The translations under genes were made by a program, and so were the position numbers. A stretch of DNA of 64,000 nucleotides from Atriophallophorus winterbourni (lineage: Eukaryota > Platyhelminthes > Trematoda > Plagiorchiida > Microphallidae): NCBI GenBank assembly GCA_013407085.1, contig JACCGJ010019904.1:1-64000 (forward strand), read 5' to 3'. The notes under the pieces were generated by a model that searched no databases, was not told the DNA's origin, and worked only from the letters and a program-made list of their open reading frames with translations. This document shows positions 55,642 through 64,000 of the stretch, in pieces; position 1 is the stretch's first letter, and each line of letters opens with the position of its first letter.

Positions 55642-56586
55642 ATTCAATTCAATTCAATTTTAATGGTCTAAAAAAAGCATTAGCTTTACAAAAACCACAG
55701 AAAATTATGGAATTTACAAATAACATATCTCAGTAAAAACGGGATTTGTTTGCTTACTGAACAGTTCGGGAATCAGGTAAAAATCCAAATGATAGAAACT
55801 GTTTTCACTCAGTGGAATGGCACATATATGTCCATGGGGTCGAGATGATTTGATGTGTGAGTTCAAAGTTATTAGGTTGTGGAATACATAGTCTCAATGT
55901 TCGGATGGGTCGACAGGAATTTGTCTAAGCTGGATTTGAATATATCCAAGTTGGGTGCATGTGCAACATTCGAGGGTAGGGAGTTCCAAGTGAAACATAC
56001 ACGTACAGAATAAAAAAATATCTTCGACAGTTCAGTCGCGAGTCGGAGCATATCCAGACACCCAAATCTTTTTCTTCACTGCAATTTTCAAGGACATGTG
56101 AACCTATGTGATATGTGAACTCTACTCGATTCCCCACATTCATGATCCTGCATTTGTTGAAGTTAAACGGCAGTTTGTTCTTCAACGACCAGCTGTGAAG
56201 CGTATCAAGATCCTTTTGTAATAGCAGACAGTCTTCTGGACTAAGAATGCTGCGCCAAATCTTTATGTCGTCCGCAAATAACGAAATGTTACATCGAACA
56301 ATTTCCGGTATTTCATTGACATAAACCAGAAAGAGGATCGGACCAAGGATTGAGCCTTGGGGAACTCCGCTAGTTGCTGCAATTGGTTTGGATAATGCAC
56401 CATCAACACGTACCTGGTTAGTGCGATTTGTTAGGTAGTCATTTAGCCAATTCAGCAACTTTCCAGTAATACCAAGCCCTTCAAGCTTCTGCAGTAGTAG
56501 GGAATGGTTAACATGGTCAAATGCTTTTGAAATATCCAAGTAGCACGCGTGTATTGCTTGTCCTTCATCTTCCGATTTTGTCCAAT
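55642..56586 (-). mobile_element. CR1-like LINE with internal deletion
   Basis: Frame 56539-55925 (204 codons): MDISKAFDHVNHSLLLQKL (motif A), ATSGVPQGSILGPILFLVYVN (motif B), NISLFADDIKIWRS (motif C, intact), NKLPFNFNKCRIMNVG, EKDLGVWICS joined in frame to DSRLNCRRYFF, so the thumb region is deleted. Tail ATTCAATTCAATTC at 55637 and hairpin block at 55657-55700. Its 5' end is fused to the next fragment. Confidence 0.84.
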
Positions 56587-57176
56587 CAAGTACGTATTAA
56601 TTATTCGATGGACTGTTAGCTCAGTGAAACTCCCGAACACGCGTTTTAGCAGTAGCAGTACTCGTGACGTTTTTTCATCGACAGCTGTGACGTTATGTGA
56701 CGGTTTCAACGTGCTGCTCACCCACACACCCAAGTCCTTCTCATTGTCAGTGCTTTCAAGAATACGGGAACCAAGGGTGTAGGGGTACTCGATATGTCTT
56801 CCAACAGTCAATACCTTGCATTTTCTGACATTGAAAGGTAGTTCATTTCTGACTGACCAGGCTTGTAAGGCATCGAGGTCCAGCTGAAGCTCTCTGCAAT
56901 CCTCAGTTGTACGTACTTGTGTCCACAGCTTGATGTCATCCGCAAATAACAAGATTTTGCAGCGAACATGTTTAGGTAAGTCGTTGACATACATAAGAAA
57001 AAGAAGTGGTCGAAGCACTGATCCCTGCGGCACCCCACTCGTTAATGCAATAATTCGTGACAAAGCACCATCAACCCCTTCTCGAATGACACGGTCGCGG
57101 AGATAATCCTCAAACCAGGCTAGTAATGAACCCTTGATTCCACATAGCTCCATCTTTTGTAGTAACAGACGGGGAT
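56587..57176 (-). mobile_element. CR1-like RT fragment lacking both ends
   Basis: Palm region: LLQKMELCGIKGSLLAWFEDYLRDR, TSGVPQGSVLRPLLFLMYVNDLP, ILLFADDIKLW, NELPFNVRKCKVLTVG, EKDLGVWVSSTLKPSH, ending HRIINTY. At about 56587 it joins directly to the preceding LINE with no tail, giving a chimeric 280-codon frame (57294-56452) whose last 44 residues are read out of frame. A template switch between two RNAs during reverse transcription would explain this. Confidence 0.78.
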
Positions 57177-57285
57177 GTTGCTGAATTGGATAAGGGACTA
57201 TCTTACTGATAGACACGTCCAAGTTCGTGTTGGCAACACCTTCTCTAGAAGAATAGACGTCACAAGTGGAGTTCCGCAAGGCTCG
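57177..57285 (+). mobile_element. Left part of a split CR1-like RT
   Basis: LNWIRDYLTDRHVQVRVGN and TFSRRIDVTSGVPQGS on the plus strand. The sentence is completed after the inserted minus-strand copy by LGPLLFWVYMND at 57792, so the two parts are one element. Confidence 0.82.
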
Positions 57286-57791
57286 GTAATTCAAGATAAT
57301 TCAAGGTTTTCAATGGTCTAAAAAGCAACAAGCTTAACATCAATCATAGGATGGTAAGAATTGAAATTTAAGTGCAGTAACAAGACAAGAAAGTAGATTA
57401 AGCAGTATATAAGTGTTCGGGAAACGAATAATTCAATAAAAAATCGTCTCATTCCGTTTTAAATTCATGCAAGTTGGTAGAGGGAGCAACGGTAGAATGT
57501 AAACTGTTCCAAGTAAAACAGAAACGGACAGAGTAAAAGTAACTTCTACAGTTCAGGCAGGCATGGGGTACGAACAGCACATTTTCATAGGGCCGACAAT
57601 TTCTCGTATCCCTTCGCGTGCATAAATCCTGTAAGGAATAGTTCGGCGTATAGAATGTTTTGTAAAGTAAGATAATGTCTCCTCTGATTCGTCGATAGGG
57701 ATAGTCGAACAGATTCAGTTGAGCTATCCTTTTTATAAGGTTTGTTTTGGATGCTGAGAATTAGTTTTGTTGAGCGGTGATAGATTCGCTG
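57286..57791 (-). mobile_element. CR1-like LINE 3' fragment inserted in another RT
   Basis: Tail AATTCAAGATAATTCAAGGT at 57286, hairpin block CAATGGTCTAAAAAGC ... AATCATAGG, then RT C-terminus up to the IYHRSTKL block near 57770. It is 5'-truncated and sits between the codons for GVPQGS and LGPLLF of the plus-strand element. I see no target-site duplication of more than one or two bases. Confidence 0.8.
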
Positions 57792-58782
57792 CTTGGACCT
57801 CTTCTATTCTGGGTGTACATGAACGATATAGTAGAGGATATTGGATGTAACTTGATATTGTTATTGATATTGATATTAAAATATGGAAACGTGTCGGGTC
57901 TGTTAATGACTGTATGGCATTGCAAGGGGATCTATGCAATTTGTTTCGTTGGTCCCAGTCAAATAAATTACAATTTAACCCTGCGAAATGTAAAATGCTG
58001 CGACTTGGAAATTCTATGCACCACACGCATCAGCTTGGCACACAAGATCTCGCTGCACCACCAGAGAATAAGATCTCGGTTACGGTCGTTTAACCGTAAG
58101 CCTGGACATCATTGCCAGACTGTGTACAATAAAGCCTGCCGTATCTCGAGTCTTCTAAAAAGGATATTCCCTGCATTTACACTCCAGAAACTTTACCCCG
58201 ATTAATTATTACGTATGTACGTCTTGCTATGGAATATTCCATCCAAAACTGGGCACCATGGCTGAGGAAGGATATCGAACTACTCGACAGGATTTATCAT
58301 AGTGCGGCAAAGTTGGTGTCCCGTTACAGAAATTTGCCTTTCAAAGAGCAAATGTTAAAACTAAATCCACATGATTTTACTCAATGACGGATACGGAGTG
58401 ACCTCCTGTTGGCATTTAAAACCTTGCATAATGAGAAATATCCCCTTAAGCACCCGCTAAATCTTCATGGACTTACTCGAACACGAAAACATTCAAGGGC
58501 TTTAAGCATTCCGCATTCTCGATTGGATATTCTTCGAAATTTTTTCTCGGTAAGAATTTGTTTCACTTGGAACATTTGGCCTGAAGAAATCACACGCTCG
58601 GAATCTGTTGCGGTTTTCGCTTCAAAACTGGATGAGTATATGACGAACCATGCGGTGTGACTGTCCCTATTGATTTTTGAGAGATTTTTTAATTATACTC
58701 CATAGTCCTGTCATCCCATGGTTATTGTTAAGCTTACAGTTTTTTCTACCATAAAACTTTCTGAGTTCTGAGTTCTGAGATT
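57792..58782 (+). mobile_element. Right part of the split CR1-like RT, to its 3' end
   Basis: Continues with LGPLLFWVYMNDIVEDIGC (57792), damaged FADD region, NPAKCKM-like block near 57985, RKPGHHCQTVYNKACRISSLLKRIF, MEYSIQNWAPWLRKDIELLDRIYH near 58230, RKHSRALSIPHSRLDILRNFFSVRICFTWN (58470-58580). The 3' end has CATCCCATGGTTATTGTTAAG, TTTCTACCATAAAAC and TTCTGAGTTCTGAG to about 58782. Same family as 11375-15650. Confidence 0.84.
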
Positions 58783-59958
58783 TACGGAAACCATGCTACG
58801 CTGCAGATTTTACATTTTCTAATTTGAGCTAATATAAATTTTCTTCTTCACCATGAGCTCCAGCAACTTGAACACCCTAGGAAGTAAGGTGACAGGACGG
58901 TAGTTTGACGCTCATGTTTCGAAACCTCTTTTACCTATATATGCCTTCGTGAAATCCACGTTGTTATATTCACTGAGTAACCAGATTTGTGCACCCTAAA
59001 ATCAATAATGAAACTACACGCGTACCTTAACAACGGTACGTAAAGAGCAACCCTCAGGCAAAACTTGATATTAGGATGGGAAGGGGTGTCACCGACATGG
59101 CGTAAAAATTTTTTCTCTACTTCACATACCATTTTTGTGGCTTTCTTGAGACGGCCGATTAGGCGTTGGATGTACCTGTGATTAATCAACGTCTGATGTA
59201 GTAGCTAATCCCAATAGTGTCTTCAAAGTTTTCCCTTTATTGTTTTAATATACGCGGAAACTGATTACACTTAATAAATACAAAGAACATGGAGACCAGA
59301 GTTTTCGCTGAAACATATGCGTTTCTCAAGTCACATTCAATAACCCTGAAACCCTATTATTGTCATTAGGCGCATTTATTAACCAGGATATCTTTCCTGG
59401 ACCGTGTCGCCTCAAATAATTCTCTTCTGTTTGAAATTTGAATGTGGGCGAACACGAGATTTTTCAACATTGCATTTCCTTTAACGTAACAAGTGACATG
59501 AAAGATTTAGAGAGTGAAATTTATTGCCATCGTTTGTTAGCACACCATGACAACGGGGTTCATAGTCGACAATATGTCCAAGCAACACTGTTGCGCTTTC
59601 ACATGTTCATGTTTGTTGGCACCCGCCGTGAAAATGGCAAGTGTAATAAAGCAACATCAAGTGGGTTGTTGCCAAGTCGAAATGCGGGTACTCCATAGCC
59701 TTGAATCAGCCTGCGCGACTGTGATGTGATGTGATGTAACGAAACGGACTGAGATTCGATTGATTTGTTCAGGAAGTGTCCGATTATAGATGATGTTAGA
59801 AGCCATTTTCTTTCTTCTTCTTCTTCTTCATGACGTGTTAGAGTGTGATGCTATATTAGATATTATAAACCAGTAGTTTGTTGATGGCCTCCCTCGACCG
59901 ATATCGACTATGGATGTATATCACAAGCGTATGATGTTTTCATGCTCATAAATCCAAT
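58783..59958. other. Spacer
   Basis: Contains a short (TTC)n at about 59812-59828 and a degraded RT-like stretch near 58850-59190 (minus, RLIGRLKKATKMVCEVE) that is too weak to call. No gene recognised. Confidence 0.4.
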
Positions 59959-60990
59959 GTAATTCAAGGTAATTCAAGGTATTCGATGGTCTAAAAAGCA
60001 ACAAGCACAACAACAACCGTAGGATGGTAAAAATTGAAATGTAACTGTATAAACAATATAAGGAATTGGATTAAGCAGTATATAAGTGTTCGGGAAACGA
60101 ATAATGCAAAAAAATTCGGTCAATTTCGTTTGAAATTCATGCAAGCTAGTGGAGTGAGCAACGGTAGAAGGTACACTGTTCCAAAAAAAACAGACACGGA
60201 CAGAGTAAAAATACCTTCTACAGTTCAGGCGGGAATGGGGTACCACCAGCACATATTCATGGGTTGGATAATTTCTCGAATCCCTTCGCGTGAACAAATC
60301 CTGTAAGGGATGGTTCGGGGTATGGAATGTTGTGTAAAGCAAAATAAGGTCTCCTCTGATTCGTCGATAGAGAAAGTCGAACAGATTCAGTTGAGCTATT
60401 TTTTCTTTATATGGTTTGTTTCGGATGCTGAGAACTAGTTTCGTTGAGCGGTGATAGATTCGATGCATAAGTTCAACATCCTTCTTGAGTAACGGACACC
60501 ATGACTGCACGCCGTATTCCATGACTGGTCTCAAGTGTGTATTCGTGATCCTTAGGAATATCTTAGGCGAAAATTTCCCGAATACCCGTTTGAGTAGATT
60601 TTGGACACGTGTTGATTTTTTAAATGTAGTGTTAGTTTGAAGTGAGGTTTTTAAACTAGAGCATATCCAGACACCCAAATCTTTTTCTTCACTGCAATTT
60701 TCAATGAGATGCGAACCTATATGATATGTGAACTCTACTTAATTCCCCACATTCACGATCCTGCATTTGTTGAAGTTAAACGGCAGTTTGTTCTTCAACG
60801 ACCAGCCGTGAAGCGTACCAAGATCTTTTTGTAATAGCAGGCAGTCTTCTGGACTACGAATGCTGCGCCAAATCTTTATGTCGTCCGCAAATAACGAAAT
60901 GTTACATCGAACAATTTCCGGTACTTCATTGACATACACCAGAATGAGAATCGGACCAAGGACCGAACCTTGGGGAACTCCGCTAGTAGA
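59959..60990 (-). mobile_element. CR1-like LINE, motif B to 3' end
   Basis: Tail (AATTCAAGGT)n at 59959, hairpin block CGATGGTCTAAAAAGC ... AACCGTAGG, frame 60678-59974 (MGVWICSSLKTSLQTN, MEYGVQSWCPLLKKDVELMHRIYHRSTKLVLS, FLYRRIRGDLILLYTTFHTPNHPLQDL), and frame 61017-60739 (TSGVPQGSVLGPILILVYVNEVP, LFADDIKIWRS). 5'-truncated right at SGVPQGS. Very similar to 54959-55641. Confidence 0.84.
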
Positions 60991-61002
60991 ATAAGGAACA
61001 TA

Positions 61003-61175
61003 ATTCTTCATATGCATGCATTTCGATCACGCGCACACAACATGACCGGTTTCATGCTGTTTGTGCTCATCAGGAAGGGACTGGATCCGTGTGCATTGAA
61101 ACGGTGGAAAAATGGTAAACAAAGTTTGTGCTTGTGTGCCAATAATGGATAGGTTTGGGTACAATCAATCTGCTT
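61003..61175 (-). repeat. Hammerhead repeat, single diverged unit
   Basis: Begins CATATGCATGCATTTCGATC, directly beside the truncated LINE end. The ribozyme region (61038-61079, minus) keeps CTGATGA, GAAA and ACCGGTC, but stem II (GCAC against GCAT) and stem I do not pair. The GGATCC and GAAACGGTGG parts of the unit follow. Confidence 0.68.
61038..61079 (-). ncRNA. Degenerate hammerhead ribozyme copy
   Basis: Core boxes conserved but both helices I and II are disrupted; predicted inactive. Confidence 0.5.
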
Positions 61176-63277
61176 AATCAGTATATGAAATTAGAAATGC
61201 ATTCCGATTGTCTAATCCCGAGATATACCAAGTTGAGTCAAACTCTAGATTTGCAAGAGAGCTTTCTATTTGGCCGGATAGCTTGACCAAATTTGCAAAC
61301 GAGCGAATCATACGAATAACATTTGTACTCTAATTTCTCATTACATTACAACCAATGACCAGACTGACAATAGAAACTGATCCAGATTGCTTAAGTAATA
61401 TCAATCCAACAAGACGCCTGGTATATTTTTCGAATTGTGCGCTCCCGCCGCACTGAATGTGCGTTGTCACATAATATCAGATGCGACGGGTAAAATGCTC
61501 AATGTTACAACTTGAAATCCACTTGAAAACCACAAGCTAATTGTTCCTGGAATCTGTCGATAAACAATCTTCATTTGAACCATTGTTAATATCAATCAAC
61601 CAACTCCATTTTTGATTTTTTGATGAATTTGGTTGATAATCTATGCTGTATAGGATATCGTTGAAGGCTGATATGAAATATCGGCCAACAACATGGTGTT
61701 TGCCAATAAATAATCATAGAAACTAGTAGTCTGTCGCTCGCATTCCGTGCACGAACAGGCAATCTGCCATAGTCATAATAAGGCACAAGACTTGGTGGAA
61801 TGAGCATTAAGGTCGTGATAAAGCGGTAAATAAACGTTGGCTTTGAAGCCACATTTTCGCGGGATCTGTGCAACAAAGCACCTTGTTTAAATGCAGTGTG
61901 ATTCAAGGTCATGTGTTGAAACACTTGTAAAGGACCAGTGTGTTGTTCGCTCATAGCTCATGCACTTTGAATAAACGATGTAGCAGCTGTTAACAAGAAC
62001 CTGGGCCGAAACTATCTTTGGGAAGATAATCGGTCTGATAAATTGAAATAAATGCTTCATACGAAAAAGCGAAGAAAAAGCTCACCACCTCACTGACAGA
62101 GGCAGGTAGATTATCGCCGATAGAGACTAGCGTCGATGGCTAAATTCATTTTATATGGATTTTGAATGGGGTCAAAGTGGTCAACCTGTGTCCTGGATCG
62201 AACGAGAACGTATTTTCTCCCTTTTATCTCGAAATGTCAAACCATTAGTTTACCGTTGATGGGTCGGTTAAGCGGACGACGCACATGTCGCTTCGTTTGA
62301 AAGGTCAGGTGCGAATTTCGTCCAAAATATCAGGCAATGGCTGCTGGCATTTCGTGATGTTGTTGCCCGTTTTCCAAACCGTTTTTCGAACTTTCGATCA
62401 CCATGCCCAGAGGGATTTGTACACTGAGTCACGTCGCCTTGGCAACGCATGATAGATGCATCAGTGTCTGGGTTTGTTTGTATGGCTATTCGGGAGAAAA
62501 TTGCCAAGGTTTTTCTGTGTGGTTCTACGATTGCTTTTGGAAAATCGATGTCAGCGTATATCTCATTTAACTGAACACTGCATTTCACCCGTAAAATTTT
62601 CACATATGTCGAGTATATATCAAACTGAAACATGTCACAGCCTGCATTCTGCGACCCTTCAGCTATCCGTTTCGAGGCCAAGGTCATCGAGTGTACCGTG
62701 CGAACGGTCAATCACAACTTTGGCCAACTCACGTTCCAACTACCCCCCCATGTTTTGCCGCGTTTGCTCTACGATTATTATCGATCGGTAAAACCGCAGG
62801 ACCGCATAAACCCGATCGTATCATTGCTCGAGCTTCAAAAAGCGCACATGATCGTTTTGATAAGATGAATGAGGAATTATTGATCGACTTTTCTGCAAGT
62901 ACCAAGTGCTTTTTCCAACTGTCCCCCCTCAGATGCATGAAATCAGTCAATATGTAGAACTGAATGTTCAAATAAAAGCTTTTGTGAGAGTTTTCTGTTT
63001 CAAAATACGTCTGTGTATGCTAGTAAAAAGGATCTACTGAGATATTTGTGGTCGCTCGGTCTCTTTAGCTAATTACCAGCAAAGATAATGCAAGCAAATT
63101 CACAATGTAACCAGTATCATCGTATTAAAGTATATACTAGTTTTGTATGCAGTTAAGAGAGCAATTTCTTGTAGTATTTTAAAGCAGGATCTTGAAAGGC
63201 AAATCATCCTCTGGACTGCACACTGACTTGTAATCCAGAAATGAAATTTCAATGATCCTGAGTATAGCTCTCCCATT
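61176..63277. other. Spacer with one coding-like stretch
   Basis: Mostly AT-rich and featureless, except for 62632-62868 (listed separately). Confidence 0.4.
62632..62868 (+). other. Possible coding exon or processed fragment, family unknown
   Basis: 78 codons with unusually GC-rich third positions for this window; it contains SAIRFEAKVIECTVRTVNHN and FGQLTFQLPPHVLPRLLYDY. An AG precedes it (GTCACAG at 62640) and a GTAAAA donor-like site follows the RS codons near 62786, so an exon of roughly 62641-62786 is conceivable. The opposite strand is also open (62711-62268), which weakens the case. I do not recognise the protein. Confidence 0.25.
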
Positions 63278-64000
63278 TCGATAGAGTCAATCATGACATT
63301 CTAATTAAAAAGCTCGAAGCTTATGGAATAACTGGAATATTGCTGAATTGGATAAGGGACTCTCTTACGGATAGACAAGTCCAAGTTCGCGTTGACAGCA
63401 CCTTATCTAGAAAAATAGACGTCACGGGTGGAGTTACGCAAGGATCGATGCATGGACCTCTTCTATTCTTGGTGTATATGAACGATATAGTAGAGGATAT
63501 TTGATGCAACTTGATAATATTTGCCGATAATATAAAAATATGGAAATGTGTCAGGTCTGTGAATGACTGTATGGCATTACAACGAGATCTGTGTAACTTA
63601 TTTCGTTGGTCCCAGTCAAATGAGATACCATGTAATCCTGCCAAATGTAAAATGTTGCGGCTTGGAAATTCTGTACACTACATGTTTCAGCTTGGCACAC
63701 AAGATCTCGTCTGGACCACCAGAGAATGAGATCTCGATATCTGGGTGTCGTTTAACCTTAAGCCTGGACATCATTGCCGGATAGTGTACAACAAAGCTTG
63801 CCGTATTTTGAGACTTCTCAAAAGAATATTCCGGATTTTTACGCCCGAAACCCTACCCCGGGTAATTAACACGTATACATGTCCTGTTATGGAATATTCC
63901 ATCCAAGTCTGGCTGTGGTAGGATATCGAAATACTCGACAGGATTTATCATCTTGCTACAAAATTGGTCCCCCGGTACAGAAATTTGCCTTTCACAGAGC
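63278..64000 (+). mobile_element. CR1-like LINE, runs out of the window
   Basis: Starts inside motif A (DRVNHDILIKKLEAYGITGILLNWIRD split), then IDVTGGVTQGSMHGPLLFLVYMNDIVEDI, a stop, NLIIFADNIKIW (FADN in place of FADD), NPAKCKMLRLGNSVHYMFQLGTQDLVWTT, LKPGHHCRIVYNKACRILRLLKRIFRIFTPETLPRVINTY, and YRNLPFTE at the window edge. It is close in sequence to 11580-12644. Both catalytic-block changes and stops make it dead. Confidence 0.84.

Noticed and set aside
56452..57294. Continuous 280-codon frame taken as one protein
   Set aside because: It is a palm-domain fragment read into an out-of-frame part of a neighbouring LINE; the last 44 residues are a frame-shifted echo of the motif A region.
62268..62711. 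147-codon minus-strand frame as a gene
   Set aside because: It overlaps the GC3-rich plus frame, has an unremarkable composition and no recognised domain; only one of the two strands could be coding and neither is secure.
1..64000. tRNA genes, rRNA or spliced-leader sequence
   Set aside because: I looked for B-box-like GGTTCGA-type motifs with matching acceptor stems and found none that fold; no rRNA-like block was noticed.
1..64000. CRISPR arrays or bacterial operons
   Set aside because: The regular repeats found are unit-length satellites or microsatellites in intron-containing eukaryotic DNA; no spacer-repeat pattern exists.

Overview
This window looks like nuclear DNA of a parasitic flatworm, most likely a digenean trematode. 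The basis is AT-rich, intron-bearing sequence packed with decayed CR1-like and RTE-like non-LTR retrotransposons, a compact-exon gene with kilobase introns, and interspersed repeats carrying hammerhead-ribozyme cores. The species assignment is inference; no rRNA, tRNA or mitochondrial marker was seen.

One convincing host gene is present, on the + strand from 27918 to 38192. It has six exons (27918-27980, 33526-33573, 33877-33939, 35249-35632, 35903-36268, 37992-38192), all with GT/AG borders and all introns in phase 0, giving 374 residues. The protein starts with a myristoylation-type Met-Gly, carries a polybasic segment with two kinase-type serines, then a short amphipathic helix that fits the RII-binding pattern of A-kinase anchoring proteins, and ends in a long acidic Met/Ser/Glu-rich tail. 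I read it as a candidate membrane-tethered AKAP/MARCKS-like scaffold. Five CCAAT boxes lie in 82 bp just upstream of its ATG.

Most of the rest is mobile DNA. Layout: 0.2-0.9 kb, tandem and inverted hammerhead repeats; 1.1-4.5 kb, CR1-like element (+); 6.4-8.6 kb, LINE tails, an inverted hammerhead repeat with a 13-bp target duplication, and a hAT-like MITE; 11.4-15.65 kb and 18.1-21.3 kb, two long CR1-like elements (-) with PHD-type ORF1; 21.5-22.25 kb, a TTAA MITE and an RTE 3' end; 24.1-26.95 kb, RT fragments split by a pogo/Tigger-like element; 27.7-38.2 kb, the host gene, whose introns hold a SINE-like repeat family and an antisense RT; 39.2-42.9 kb, two RTE-like copies and a second hammerhead-like repeat; 43-53.9 kb, scattered LINE fragments; 54.0-58.8 kb, a stack of at least seven LINE fragments inserted into or against one another; 59.96-61.2 kb, another LINE piece and hammerhead repeat; 63.3 kb to the end, a LINE running out of the window.

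Most interesting: (1) the hammerhead repeat family, where one copy (453-494, - strand) keeps every core element and has a palindromic ACCGGT stem III that would need a dimer, while another insertion shows a retrotransposition-type target duplication; (2) the candidate flatworm AKAP; (3) a hairpin conserved at the 3' end of nearly all the CR1-like copies, with paired base changes, followed by family-specific microsatellite tails.
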